Assembly (NCBI GenBank): GCA_933228895.1
Contig: OW121851.1
Coordinates: 111,497,271-111,561,270 of the forward strand
Origin: Platycnemis pennipes
Lineage: Eukaryota; Arthropoda; Insecta; Odonata; Platycnemididae
Direction: 5' to 3'
Length of the DNA: 64,000 bases
The translations under genes and the position numbers were made by a program. Numbering within the stretch: position 1 is the stretch's first letter; each line of letters opens with the position of its first letter. This document shows positions 1 to 12,221 of the stretch, piece after piece. The notes beneath the pieces were generated by a model. The model had not been told where the DNA came from. It did not search any database and was given only the letters and a program-made list of their open reading frames with translations.

Positions 1-119
1 CGTCTCACTAATTTGGTTCCGGGCCCCGTAGTTGCCAGGATTCAATTCTCTATTGTTCAAGTCCATCGTGTTCTTGGGAGAGTTTAATTGAGGTGGTTTC
101 CCGTTGCCTGCCTCAATAG

Positions 120-425
120 TGTTTTTGACGTGACACCATCACTTGATAGGGCGCCCCACTGGGGTCAGACGCCTTCTCACAGTCGCCTCACTGAGGAACA
201 GACGCTGTGAGTACGGTACGTGGACTACCTTTCGTCAGGATCCTACCCTTCGACCTATCTGGCATGGGTGACCCCAAGGTGAGTAGAATAAAACCTATTA
301 TAGTCACCTTGGGGTGACTCTACTACCAGGAGTAATATAAGTTGCTCCCGCCAGTGCAGCTCTAGGGGTCACGGAACACGCATGTCCCAATCTCACCACG
401 ACAAGGCGTAGTCCATGGGGAAGGG
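120..425 (+). repeat. Probable interspersed repeat with a 14-bp hairpin
   Basis: GTGACCCCAAGGTGA (268-282) pairs with TCACCTTGGGGTGAC (304-318), followed by CTACTACCAGGAGTAATATA and a CACGACAAGGCGTAGTCC block. The style is that of an insect retroelement untranslated region, but no second copy is in the window and no coding sequence is attached. Confidence 0.35.
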
Positions 426-740
426 TCCATTCCTATAAAACCTTTTAAATAAAATAAATATAAAACTTTACCAGTGGTGATGGAAATGAGAAAAACATCC
501 ATTCGCCTTCAATCGGCAACCTATCAATTATCCACCTTCAGCAAGAACATTTTATTAGTATGGCAGGCTTGTTTATTTCTTTAACCATGTTGGCTCCATG
601 TTCGTCAATCCCTATTGTTCTCTTCGATAAGTCCCTTTACTCCCTCTTTCGTACCTCCCTGTCACCGAAATCTGTGAGCCAAAAACTGTGAAAAGTTCTT
701 TTGTTTAGCGTTTGACTTATGAATAACGTTTTCTCGCTTG

Positions 741-1268
741 GAATGGGGTCGTTCACTATATTTTTTATTGTCGAATCTGATAGTTTTTAAATAGAAAGAC
801 ACATATTTTTCCTTTTTTCGATTCGTCCACTGGTTATCGATTTATGAGCGAAAAACTGATGTTTTTATCCCTTTCGGAAAAGTGGGCTTACAAAGGACTC
901 TTACGTTATCCACTTCGTCCAATCACAACTGAGAACGCGAAGCTCCTTCGCCTTATCACAATGGGGTACAAACAGCTGACTCTGCCAATGGAAGTGATTG
1001 CAGCAGGATCTCTTCAGGCAGGCCTCTCCCCACCTCCGCTCCCTTCAGGTTATTCCTCAACACAGTCAAAAATAGGAAGTGGATGACGTAGATATCCTTA
1101 ACGTAGCACGTTCGGTGATCGTCACCTTTTGCTTATTTAATTTTTTTATTTATGAGTGAATGGCTCTGGTTAGAAAATTATTTTTTCCACTAAAATTAAT
1201 TTTTCGTTTCCATCTACCAATCCTGTGCACAAAATAGCGATTTCGGTTCCAACCAGACGCCCCCAGTG
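741..1268 (+). mobile_element. TIR element family 1, copy 1
   Basis: Starts GAATGGGGTCGTTCACTATA and ends near ...CAGACGCCCCCAG, inverted-repeat ends of the family defined by the copy at 4379. Internal blocks such as GCGAAAAACTGATGTT and CACCTTTTGCTTATTT are shared by all four copies. An 80-codon open frame inside is not kept in the other copies and is taken as chance. Confidence 0.78.
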
Positions 1269-4200
1269 CCTGCATTTCAGAATAAAAAGTCGGCTCTCAT
1301 AATGTCGTGGAATTTTTCATGTAACTACCAATCGAATACAAATAGATACAGTTGATTGTCATGTTTGGAGAATTTGAAACAAATGAGAAACCATCCCACC
1401 ATTTTTCTAGTCCATAGTCCACCCGTAGAATCAATTTTTTAACACTATGGATTTCACTGCTTGAATTTCTTTTTCGAATATTTAGATACATCGCCATCTC
1501 TGACATTCACGTCTTAGCAAGTTTATGGTCAGTTTAAGCCATTTTGAAGATCGTTACGGTTTTATCCCAAAGTTTCTCGTGTCTTGGAAAATGCCGGGTG
1601 ACTCATATCATATTATATATCTTGCTAGAAGTTTACTTGTTGTGGAGAACATCCTCTGCTTAACTCTACCGGATGACTAGACTTCTGAATTGTGCGTTTG
1701 CAATTCATCACACCAGTAGAAACTTTAATTTCCCAAAAATGGTCGGTATGAAGGAAAAATTTTCTTTTTACTTTATTTCTGCATCTCACCTTTGATGAAA
1801 ATCTTAGTGTCAAAGTCAAATCTTTTTGATCGATGCGTATAGAGTGAAATGACGTCCATTGTTGCCAGAATTCCCATTTCATGGCCTTCAACTTCAGATG
1901 CAATTTTCGTCCTCGGTAGAAATTTAGCAACAGTGGCAAAAACAATGAAAAATATACGAAATTGAAGACCGCCTGAGCGTTGATTTCGTATTTTATCGAG
2001 TGTGACTTAACGAGTGATATGTTAGCCATTGTTGTCATATTTCTCACCCCATAGTCTTAAGCTTGAGGGACCGATCATCGCCTGTGGAAGAAATATGAAA
2101 TAAATTGCCAGTTGAAACGTATCGATGGATAAGGTCTGCACTTTACACCCAAGTGGAAGTTAAATTTACCATTCCATATTGATGTACTGAGAGAAACCTT
2201 TTCATCGCCTATTTTGCCGGATGTCCCATCACGTAAAGACTACTGTGAATGCCGTGGTCTGTCATTTTCGGATGCTTGGGGAATTCTTTCACTAAGACAA
2301 GACAAAATATTCTCATCTGGATTGCCGTTGGATTGTTTTCGGTTAAGAGTGAGAGGACATGGCCCTGGCTTGTGATAGCTCAGTCGACCTTATTAGAACT
2401 GTAGGGTCTTCTCTACGTCATCGTAGTCAAGGAAACGCTGCAAACACGGAATCCGAGCTTATCTCAGTAACTCAGTTGCGCAAAGGCTTTTGGAGTTAAT
2501 ATCGCATCGCAGGAGAGGTTGTTTTGGAAGTGATAAAACCGAAATAGGACTTTACTGCGTCATATCATCTCATACAACACATACACCACAATATTAACCA
2601 CCAACGTTCTTTTGTAAGAGGGAGCAAAATAAATGTAATGAAGTTTATCGGATAATCATGTGTGTATTTGTTCAACCAATTGCTTTACTGGACTTTTTGA
2701 TCCTCAAGTTTGGATTGCGACAAATCCTGGATTCAATAATTTCATCATTCTTCCTGGATCATTCGTCTACTGGTTTATTTGGCATTTGTGTCTTTTTCTG
2801 CCTGTTGGTGGGCCACAAGACAGTGTTCATCCCGAAGGATGGTTCCTGATAGGTGAGGGTAAAGATCACTCCGTACTGAGTCATTAGCGTGTGAAAGATT
2901 TCCTACGAAGTTCTGACTCACAGAAAATGTAATCGAAGAGGATATTTAGGTATTTGCCCATGTCGCTAAGTCGATACTTTTTCTTCACGCTCTGATATGA
3001 TTTTTCACTGTCTCAATTCTAAAAACAAAGATGTAGAAATAACAGTTACGTTAACGTACGGAATTCATCTGCATCCACTTAGCACCCTTCTAGCAGTCAC
3101 AAGAGTGTATGGCAGGGGGTGGTAGGCCACCAGCCGTTAAGATGGCATTTTGCTGAAAAATTACCTTTGGGTTCAGGAAACGTGGGCAGCGTGATTATCT
3201 GCGCATAGGTCTAGTAGTCTGAAGCCCCGCAGTATGATTTCAATTAACAAGATACGTATTTTAATGCAATTTTGGACGAACTTTCTGATCTTATCAGCGC
3301 GAAATGAAATAGCCTAGCAGCGGTGAGAATGGCGACTGAATGCGGCTTTTTAATGTCAGGCAAGCCTTCGACGAAAGCCTTAATTAAGAGACGTCACGCG
3401 AGAAATGCATCCTTGATATGGGAATGAAATACATTCAAGGTGATAAGAAGTCCAAAATGGGCTCATCTGCATCTACATCTACACGATACCCTGCAAGCCA
3501 CCGCGAGGGTGTGTGGCAGGGGGTGAAGATCACCAAGCATGCACTACTAACATGCAAACAAGCAACTATAGGGCCTCATGCAACTAGATCGTTAGCATCC
3601 ATAGTATTTAAGGGGCTCTTTTATACTCATTCTATAATATTCCTGTCATTCAATGCATAAAACTTTAATACTTCTAAATTATTATTGAAAATAATACATA
3701 CACTTTATTGGCATAACTTTCGAAATATTATAAAAACTCTCCCCAGTGGAAAAAATATCGTGTGAATATTTCCTGGAGATTTATTTTCCTCGGTGTTCAC
3801 CTCAATATGAATTTTTCGTATGTAATCAACATGTTTATGAGAAGTGAGGTATCTAAAGTCAGCGTTGACGTCTTGCTGTTGTCAGCAGGTAACCAAGTTT
3901 AGCAGGGAACCAAGCGTTGTGTGATATGGGCTTTTTTAAAAAAACGGGTTTTCCTCCTTCTGCTCCCATTCGTATCATTTCACCTCTCTCTTTCCTCCCT
4001 GTCTGAGACACCTTTTGACTGCGGAATACTACTTGAAGCTCCTCCTCCACTTAAAAACGACTCCCTCTTGCCTCCTCTTGAAGCTGAAGAATTCTACGTC
4101 AATACCTGCTAGTTGATTCTTCGCGTCTATTCCTTTCCTCGAGGTGATCTTTCCTCCTTTGAGGGGTGAAGGAATTCGTTGGTTGAGAGATAGATCGCTT

Positions 4201-4367
4201 GATCAGTTCCTATTCTCCTACCATGATATTTCCTAATCTCCTTCCCTGATCCTAATTCCTAATACCTTGCCTCGGATTCATCCCACATATCTCGACCCGG
4301 CCAACATGGACATATCTCAACGACAACGGAACGAACGGCACTGACGTACTTGACGAGAGCCTTCCTT
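1269..4367. other. No gene seen
   Basis: AT-rich sequence with short chance frames on both strands, including a 140-codon minus-strand frame at 1625-2047 that resembles nothing I know and has no splice or promoter context. Only the CATCTACATCTAC-type repeats at 3069-3125 and 3465-3605 are recognisable. Confidence 0.5.
3465..3605 (+). repeat. CATCTACATCTAC-type repeat, one end
   Basis: CATCTGCATCTACATCTACA, then ACCCTGCAAGCCACCGCGAG and GGTGTGTGGCAGGGGGTGAA. The right end is not recognisable. Confidence 0.68.
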
Positions 4368-4378
4368 CCCTCGCCTTG

Positions 4379-4918
4379 GAATGGGGTCGTTTACCATATT
4401 TTTTATTGCCGAATATGGTAGAGTTTGTAAAATAAAAACACCCGTATTTTTCCGTTTTTTGATCCGTCAATTATTTCTCGAGTTATAAGAGGCGAAAAAC
4501 TGATGTTCTTAACCCTTTCGGAAAAGTGGGCGTGGTGCAACCTCTGACGTATATTGACTTCGTCCAATCACAACTGAGCCCGCGAAGCTATTTTACCTTA
4601 TCGCAATGGGGGGGACACAGCTGACTCTGCCAATAGGAGCGATTGCGACAGCATCTGTGTGAGCAGACCTTCCAAGAATCCACCCCCACTTCCTTCCCTT
4701 CCCCAATAAGCAGTCAAGGACGGGTGGTAAATAACGTCAATGTTATCACAGCAGCATTTTCGGTGGGCGTCACCTTTTGCTTATTTTAATATATGGTTTA
4801 TGAATGAATGGCTCGGGTTAGAAGATTAATTTTTTCACTAAAATTCTTTTTTCGTTTCCATGTAACAATTTCATGCTCAAAATTGCGATTTCGGTTCCGA
4901 GTAAACGCCCCCATTCTG
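4379..4918 (+). mobile_element. TIR element family 1, copy 2, with 11-bp flanking repeats
   Basis: Terminal inverted repeats GAATGGGGTCGTTTACC and (inverted) GAATGGGGGCGTTTACTC. The 11-bp direct repeats CCCTCGCCTTG at 4368-4378 and 4919-4929 look like a target duplication. Length 540 bp. No transposase, so a MITE; an 11-bp duplication would suit a Mutator-like source better than hAT (8 bp) or piggyBac (TTAA), but I cannot confirm the superfamily. Confidence 0.8.
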
Positions 4919-5034
4919 CCCTCGCCTTGAAATCTTCGCACCTGACTGCCGGAACGGGAGCCTCGGCATCCTGAATCCAGATCTTCGAACACCTCATCAT
5001 CTTAATCCTATATCCTTGTCCAAAAAATCCTAAT

Positions 5035-5410
5035 TTATTCCTAATCCTTCCTCAACCCTAGAATCATTCCTACAGCCATCAGAATGGAACTCGCCCCTCA
5101 GAATGGAATGTCCTAATCCTTCCTAAATCCTAAAATCATTCTTAAATACATCAGAATGGAATTCGCCCATCAGAATGGAGTACCCTGATCCATTCTAAAT
5201 CCTAAAATCATGCCTGAACCCCTCAGAATGGAGTACCCTAATCCTTCCTACATCATAAAATTATTCCTAAAACCATCAGAATGGAATTTGACCATCAAAA
5301 TGGAATTTGACCATCAAAATGGAGTATCCTTAATCCTTCCTACATCATAAAATCATTCCCAAATCCATCAGAATGGATTTCCCCCTTCAGAATGGAGATA
5401 TCCTGTATCC
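5035..5410 (+). repeat. Minisatellite, about six 60-70 bp units
   Basis: Units are built around CATCAGAATGGAATTCGCCC and CTAATCCTTCCTAAATCCTA, repeated with small changes from about 5035 to 5410. A shorter doublet (AATTTGACCATCAAAATGG) occurs inside near 5283-5320, pointing to replication slippage. Confidence 0.85.
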
Positions 5411-6110
5411 TGAAATCATAAATTCTTACCCTACAAATTATTCCTGATCCTCATTATTCCTAATCCCAAATCCTTGATCTTCCTACCACTTGTTATTTTC
5501 CTTTTGCCTTCTCCAACCACGGCCGGCAAGAGCTAACGCTCGGCACGGTGAAATAGGTTTACTTCTACGATCGGATCGGAGGGGTGAAGGATGGAGCGTC
5601 GGGGGTTTGTCAAGATCGTGCCGCAACGACCTCACCGAACTCACCCCCTCTCCCTCTCTCTCTCTTTCCCTCATCCTCCCCAACTCACCCCCTCCTCTCC
5701 CTCACCCATCCGAAATTGATTTCCATTTCTTCGAAGGGGGGGAGGAGGGGGGAGAGTTTCACCGAGGTGGAGGTCGGATGTGTGTCAGAGTGTGTGTGTG
5801 TACCCAAAAGGGAGAGGGGGGTAGGTTGGGGGAGACGGATGGGAAGGTTAACTTCCGATTCCGGAGCCATCCTGGCTCTCAGGAGCCCTCTCTCCTCCCC
5901 CCTGAACACCCGCCCTCTCCTTACCGGGCGCCATTGTCGTGGTGAACTTCTGTTTGGTCCACGGAGACAGGGCTGAACCTCATCCTTCCCTAGAGAAATC
6001 CTCGGACAGGGGTTGCAAAACGTCAGGGAGCCCAACGCAAAGAGTTCTCGGCAAGCGAGATAAAAGAAATGTTTCAGAAATTTTGGTTTTTGTCGTTCAG
6101 TGTCTAGTTA
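5411..6110. other. GC- and pyrimidine-rich stretch, no gene supported
   Basis: CT-rich runs (5640-5700) and G-runs (5730-5830) produce overlapping open frames in several frames on both strands. Such frames are expected from low-complexity sequence. A promoter or CpG-rich origin is possible but has no support beyond composition. Confidence 0.45.
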
Positions 6111-6313
6111 GATCTCTGTATTGTTCCGGGTTTTCTTCCGCGTCAGTTGGCCAGTAGACAGCGGTTTCGCTGACTCTCCTGTGACTCCATCAACAGGTGA
6201 AAGACGTTGACCTTTGGCCTTCAGACCTTCGACCTGAAGACGCTGACAGGACATCGAAACTGTTGTCTACTAGCCAACTGACGCGGAAAAAAACCCAAAA
6301 CAATGCAGAGATC
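6111..6313. repeat. Foldback element, about 57-bp arms
   Basis: The left arm GATCTCTGTATTGTTCCGGG continues TTTTCTTCCGCGTCAGTTGG; the right arm is its complement, ending CAATGCAGAGATC. Between the arms, CTGAAGA (6234-6240) and GAAAC (6256-6260) followed by GTC resemble a degenerate hammerhead core, but I see no good stem I. Confidence 0.7.
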
Positions 6314-6454
6314 AAACCATCAACGCGGAAATCTTTGTTTTAACAGTATCTAGTGAAATTGAAGAAAGACATTAGTTGGTAGTTAGATTGGTTTGGTACA
6401 GTGCCCGCCTGACTACCCTATTTAGTGCGGGTTTAAATACCGCGTTATATATGA

Positions 6455-6625
6455 ATGATAGGTTCATCCTACGATTAAGGAGCTTCCGCTGTGACTCCAC
6501 GCGTCATAATTCCGTAAAAGAGCTATATTATTTAATGAATAAACGCCGATTCAGAAAAGTACCAATATGGAAATTCATCTATAGTCTGACAAGGTACACA
6601 CAATAATAATATACTATTATATAGT
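6455..6625 (+). repeat. Truncated copy of the TTAA-element left end
   Basis: After a TTAA it begins GGAGCTTCCGCTGTGACTCC and runs collinear with 33475-33620. The shared words include AAAGAGCTAT and ATGGAAATTCATCTATAGT. It dissolves into AT-rich simple sequence near 6620. No right end was found. Confidence 0.55.
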
Positions 6626-7011
6626 ATATATATAGAAGCATCCCATTTTTTTTTTTTAATAGAAGCATCCCATACGTGTTTTGTAGAAAACACGTATGAA
6701 CTTACTGGAAAGGTCACTCGACTATTGAAAGAGCTTCGTTGAGAGCCTATAGAGACTACATGGTTCTTCGCTGGTTGAAAGTTACTTGAAAAACTCAAAT
6801 CACACGAATTCGAATCTGAAATTGCAAACATATTTCTACCCCCACGCTACGTCAGCAGGACAGACAGACTAGCGTCGTATTTTGAGAAATCAGTTGTCGG
6901 ACAGAACGATACGAGAAGTTGTTTTTCCCGCGCAAAAAAGTATAATTCTTCAAATACATGGCACTTCATACTTCATTACTAATTAACAAGGTTTCTTTCA
7001 GCCAAACTCAA

Positions 7012-7258
7012 CTTCATCTACATCTACTACTACGCAATACCCTGCAAGCCATCGCTAGGGTGTGTGGCAGGGGTTGAAGATCATCAAGCTTGCACTATTG
7101 ACATGCAACTAGGCTACTACATGGAAACATGTTAGACAATAGGGTCACATGCAGCTAGATGTTTATTATCCTCATAGAACTTTATGGCTGGTGACCACCC
7201 AACCACTGCCACTCACCCTTGCGGCGGGTCTCAGGGTAAAATGTGGATGTAGATGAAT
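7012..7258. mobile_element. CATCTACATCTAC-type foldback MITE, complete copy
   Basis: The ends are inverted: TTCATCTACATCTAC at the left and GTGGATGTAGATGAA at the right. The subterminal blocks ACCCTGCAAGCCATCG and (inverted) CGCAAGGGTGAGTGG are also inverted copies. Other members of the family in this window keep only one end. Confidence 0.7.
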
Positions 7259-7284
7259 CTTAGAAGTAAGCTAGGCCAGACCAT

Positions 7285-7505
7285 TGGTTCTTAACTAGGG
7301 GAGCACGTGCTTACATATCGGCTTACCATCCCGGGTTCGAACTCCAACAGAGACAGAAGTGTTTATGTTCTTTACCAGTACTTACTTTGGAGCTATATGG
7401 GGACTATGCTGAAGTGTAAGGTGTATGTTAGGCGTATGGACTTCCCATAAGATGAGTCCCTGTTCTTGTCCCGGCAGATATTCGCTTAGAGCCAATCTGC
7501 TTCAG
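7285..7505 (+). mobile_element. Possible tRNA-derived SINE
   Basis: TTCTTAACTAGGGGAGCACG followed by a strong B box (CCCGGGTTCGAACTCC at about 7330). The downstream 150 bp has no coding potential. A second, reversed B box (CCGGACTTGAACCTGG) lies at about 7576-7592 on the other strand. Confidence 0.5.
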
Positions 7506-8324
7506 CAGGACCGACAGAAGTAAAAAAATCACGCATTTTGCGTTTAGGCGGACGCGTCTATAAAGGGGTCTTTCCCGGACTTGAACCTGGAACCTCTGAT
7601 CGGTAAACTTTCGATCTACTTAGACGCTATCTCTATATAACAGAAGATACACCAAAAGATTGGTAAAAAGTCTCTACCAGGTGGGAAGGAGCAGGATTTC
7701 CGCAAGCATTCATTTATTCTTCCCTATCAGAAAACACAAACCAAACATACCAACAAGGCTCTTTGAATGCTTCTCCATTTCTTGTAAACATATTCCAAGC
7801 ATTCTTTCAAGATCTACACATTTATTTCTCTGCTCGAATCGGTTAGGCAGGAATGTGGTCGAGGAACTCCCGAGATGGAAGAGAGCGGTATGGGATTTTT
7901 TTATGCTGGATGAATGGGATGCCACGGGTAGTAAATGTATGCGATAATAAATGAATTATGTCACGTAATACTTCGTAGTTAGGTTGCGAAAAGTGTTGTT
8001 TAGTCTTCAGAGACCGTCATTCAATCGTAACAAGGTGGTTTCATTATCCTTTGCGTTTTATTCACAATTTGCTCTCGTATTAAAATATGTTTGCCACAAC
8101 GATATCACTGTAATCATTAGTTGGTTAGTTTGAGTGAACCAAGATTAGTTTGACGTAGCTCTCCACTCAATTCTTCTATAAGCTAGCATCTCGATATTAC
8201 GTAGTTTTTCAAATTGTCATCGTTTAGTAGGCTCTTCGTATTTCAAATACGAGGCATTCCTTAACCATTTTACCCTCGACGACTACTGTCTTCGTCAGAG
8301 TATAATGTCTCGAGATAACGGTGG

Positions 8325-8475
8325 ATCCAGTTGCTTTGGTGCTACCCTTCCTTTACGGGGGCCTGGGTCCGAATGCTGGAAGGGGAGGAGACTTTTCGAT
8401 GCTGAACTTGTCCCCACTTGAGCACCAAGTGAACAGGATTTACTGGAAGGAACGATTACTGTACTAAGCTCGTCC
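8325..8475 (+). repeat. Possible tRNA-derived repeat
   Basis: GCTTTGGTGCTACCCTTCC followed by GGCCTGGGTCCGAATGCTGG resembles degenerate A and B boxes. Single copy in this window, so the call is weak. Confidence 0.35.
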
Positions 8476-8876
8476 TATAGGATGCTTCTCATCTACCTAC
8501 ATTCCACAAATATTTTATGCGTTAAGTCGGAACGTTGCTTTGCTCCCAATAAAGTAATTTCTCATCATATTCATCTCCCAATTTAATAATTGTTTCGTGT
8601 TTCTCTGCGTCAGAACTAGACACTAAAAGGCAACTGCACCGTAATTTTCAAAAAGCGGGATAGTTATCGAAGGTTGACGAAATTAATAACTTTAGTGTTC
8701 TAAATTAAAATTTATCATAGCTTTAAGCAACCTACAATAAATCAATAGTGGTCTTCCAAGTTATTTGGCTGTATTGACTTCGATAATACTGCTGGCGCAG
8801 ATGATAAAGAAGACTGTCTCAGGTTTGACTTCGTGGAATTTTTCCACTGTGAAGAGACAGGATAATCACAAGAACA

Positions 8877-9003
8877 TAAAAATTTTATTCACACGACCCA
8901 GGTGTTTCCGCAGTGTAGTATCTTCAGGAAGCTTTCAGGTCTTCAGATGCATCTGAAGATGCTGCGCACCCACAAAACCTGGGTGGTGTGAATAAAAATT
9001 TTA
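8877..9003. repeat. Foldback element, about 28-bp arms
   Basis: TAAAAATTTTATTCACACGA at 8877 pairs with its complement at 8976-9003. CTGAAGAT boxes occur in both orientations inside. The minus-strand one is followed by GGAAAC and GGGTC, again hammerhead-like but with a poor stem II. Confidence 0.62.
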
Positions 9004-9309
9004 ATGTAGAATTGCAGTGTTTTTTTCCTGTCTTAGTTACCGTATACGAAGTTACCATGACATAAAAAATATACTTGATTGGTAACTAAATGTTTGTTGA
9101 ATTAAAAATGTTTTCCTTGTCAATGAGAGCAAATTAGTTTTCTTATTGTTACTATTAAAAATTTTATTTTCTAAAGGGTAAACTAATTTTAACGGTTTCA
9201 GTTTGAAAGGAACTATTTAATGTCATTAGAGAAAGGATGCTTGACTACGACATGCATAGCAATAAATGCCGCCTTACTACAATTTATCATGTTAAGAAAA
9301 TTTAAAATA

Positions 9310-10440
9310 GAATATGTATTTATTATGCTCTGGGCATCAACCTTGAAGCAGATTATACACCACAAATATATTTAGATTTCGCTCAACAAAAAATGGTGTA
9401 TAACAATATGGCTGTAAATGTGCGAGTACAAATATGTGGATACAAATATATATTTACAAATAAATTGTAGCAAATAATTGGGTACAATGATGGGCACAAG
9501 AAAGGATTGAAGGATTGATAAAATATAAATATTCATTATTGTAATTTTTCTACATTGACTAAAAATGAGAATAAGGCGCTAATAATGAATCAGTGTAACT
9601 TGAGTATAACTGTTTAATTTTATGTTTTCGGGTAGTGAATCGAAAAATTTGGAGGCAGTGATCAAGAAAAATGTTAGACAAAATTAGTTCGGGAAATAGG
9701 GTAACGTAAAAAATCGATTCCTGTTGTACGTGAAGTCCTCCGGGTAATTTCTGACCTGGTCTTAAACGTTTCTATTAAGTAGTTAGGTGTTTCTTCCTTA
9801 AAAATGCTGAAAATAAAGGTCCCATAATAAGTATTTTCGCCGATCACATAGATTTAGAGGCTTCCCGTGGAGGGTTAGATTCCTTGGCTAGCTCTATGCT
9901 GTGAAAAATGGGCGTCCCTTCTTATGTTAAATACAAATCTTGTGCAAGAATTTAGTTGCATTTGTAATTTTTGTTCCAGCTCTTTGGGCAAGTCATTAAA
10001 TACAAGGGTACAATAATCCTAGGAGGGGAATATCAGCGTGGAGGTTAACCTTTTGCATGTAGAAAATGGGGAGCAAGTGCTTTTGAAGTTTTTGCTGATG
10101 GAGAGATATTCTAACTTTATTACAGATGTCATTGGCATGACGGTTCCTAGACAGGTACCTAGAGGTACTAATTACTATATGTTATATTATGATCACCAAT
10201 TGCGACTCGAGGAAGGTGATTGCTGTCATTTCTATTGATAAGTGCTGCATTTCCGGTATGGCTTTGATCTTTAAGTAATTAAAAATAGGAGCGTTATCGT
10301 CCACCCCATTCAATAATTTATCAGACACCATGATCCAATAAAGTGATACTTTTGGTCATTTTTTCAATCTGGAAATGAATGTAAATTTGAAGGTCATCGG
10401 AATTTTATAGGAGAGAGTTGACCAGTAACGTGCTTCATCT
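9310..10440 (-). pseudogene. Jockey/CR1-like LINE remnant
   Basis: The reverse strand reads DYCTLVFNDLPKELEQKLQM then QLNSCTRFVFNIRRDAHFS, the conserved C-terminal part of Jockey/CR1-type LINE proteins. A decayed stretch with many stops follows (YLIETFKTRSEITRRTSRTT). Its 3' side contains TTTATTATGCTCTGGG, also found at about 25448 beside the other LINE of this type. The two are probably copies of one family. Confidence 0.68.
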
Positions 10441-11644
10441 CCACATTAAGTACTAATGTATCTATGACCATAAAGAGGATTTCATCATTCAAATTGTTTA
10501 TGCTAATGAGCTCTTAGTGCGACAGAACAAGCCAGAATGACAGATAACTGTGAATATAAATATGACAATTCGATGTCTTAAAGGAATTACCCCTGAAAAT
10601 CCTCAACAATTTATTCTTTATCTTGAGATTTTACAGTACCGCGTGCGGTTCAAATTTTTTCCGACCCTCCGTTTTGTTAGGCCGTCAGTCTAGCCACGGC
10701 AATCCATCCGCTGATACATCTTCTGATCCACCGAGGTTCCTCTCAAACTCGAAGAGAAAGGTTTTGCTCGAAGGAGTTCTGCAGTGCTATCAGATGTGAT
10801 CCCTCAGAAGGCCTCTTTATAAATCAAGCGGGTTGGAGGAAAACGGACTGAATTGAGATCGTAGACATTGGCCCTCTTCTTATACTGCTATTTGGGGGTG
10901 TTGGGAGTGAGGTGAGGAGATATTGGTTCACTCTCCTTAAGAAACCAACCCTCTTCCTCCCCCTCACCCCCATCCAATTCCTTTCCCCAGCCGTCTTTTC
11001 GGTCTCCAACACACTCCGCCCCCTGTATCCTCCACACCCTCCACCCCCTGTATCCTCCACACCCTCAAGAACCCTCAGGAATATACTCTCCCCGGTTGCC
11101 ATGGAGTCCCTAACGTAGTTTCCTCCTCAACGTCCTTCTCCCCCCTCGCACCCCGACTTGATTTCCCCCACACTCCGTTTCCTTGACGACGGCAACAATG
11201 AGTTTGCGGACGCAAGGGTGATTTGCGATAAATCCTCGAAGGCCCTTTCTCAGTCGATTTTTTATTTGTTTTATTAAGGGTTAAATCTATTTTTTCCCCT
11301 TTTCTTCTCTTTCTTCCTCTCCATTTTTCGGCCCGCATCACGTTTTTCGAGGCTTTTTGAGTCGAGGGGTGGGTTTTAATCTGCTGGGAGTGTGACGGTT
11401 TCATTCTTTACCCCATAGCCGGGAAAAGGGTTGAGGTCAGCCTTATTTCACGTTTGTCAAAGAGAGAAAACCGAGGTTTCCCCAAGATTATCCCTTGGGG
11501 TGCGGTTGAAACGTTTTGGAAGCATCCCATTTCCGTCGTAAATGATGACGAAAATTTGCGTAATTTAAATTGATTTTTAAAGTTATTTTAAGGGTTAATT
11601 GCGTCATTTGACCAGTACTTAGCTCTAAGATAGACGCAGTATGC
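10441..11644. other. No gene seen
   Basis: Includes a CT-rich stretch at 10920-11160 with a short tandem doublet (CACCCTCCACCCCCTGTATC region). Open frames here are low-complexity shadows. Confidence 0.5.
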
Positions 11645-11730
11645 TTACCCGATTAGGGATTCGAACCAACGCGCTTTAGGTTTCCTGGCTCGCGTTCTAC
11701 CGATTTAACTGCTGCAATCGGCACGTCAAA
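11645..11730 (-). mobile_element. tRNA-like SINE head, minus strand
   Basis: The reverse strand reads AGTTAAATCGGTAGAACGCG, then a GGTTCGAATCCC B box at tRNA-like distance. I see no paired acceptor stem, so this is a tRNA-derived repeat and not a tRNA gene. Confidence 0.55.
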
Positions 11731-12221
11731 ACAGTAATAGCCATCCTTTCATACCAAAATGATGAGAGAATGATTGAAATGCCAGTGGATATTACTTCCA
11801 AAAAAACTGCGAAAATTGCAGTTATCTAAAAATCACCCTGAACAATGCACATGTATTTTGGAAGATTTAATGTATATAACTGTTAACAAATTCTAAATTG
11901 ATATTTAACGAAAATTGAACATCATGAGTGAAATACCAGTGTATGATTTATTAAAAATCTGCGAAAATTGCAGTTATCTAAAAATCTCTCTTAGAAATGT
12001 ATAGGGTTTTTGGCAGATTCAATTCCAAATTGATATTTAAAAACAATGGTACATCGTAACGTTATGCAATGATAAGACCAACATTCTGGGTGCTAAATCG
12101 AGATAGTTTCCTCTAACAATGTAGGCACATAACTAATTCAACCACGTGATTGCAGAAACTGGCATATTGTGGAGTAAAGTGAAACAAGTGAATATAAAAT
12201 GCCGAAGTAATTCATCAGAAG

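Noticed and set aside
1625..2047. 140-codon minus-strand frame
   Set aside because: AT-rich, no recognisable domain, no upstream signal; compatible with chance in a 64-kb window.
5035..5410. CRISPR-like array
   Set aside because: Units are contiguous and degenerate without unique spacers, and the DNA is eukaryotic; it is a minisatellite.
5483..6035. Overlapping open frames of 116-151 codons on both strands
   Set aside because: They lie in CT- and G-rich low-complexity sequence, encode Ser/Pro/Arg runs and occur in several frames at once.
11645..11730. tRNA gene on the minus strand
   Set aside because: A and B boxes are present but the acceptor and D stems do not pair; a SINE head is more likely.
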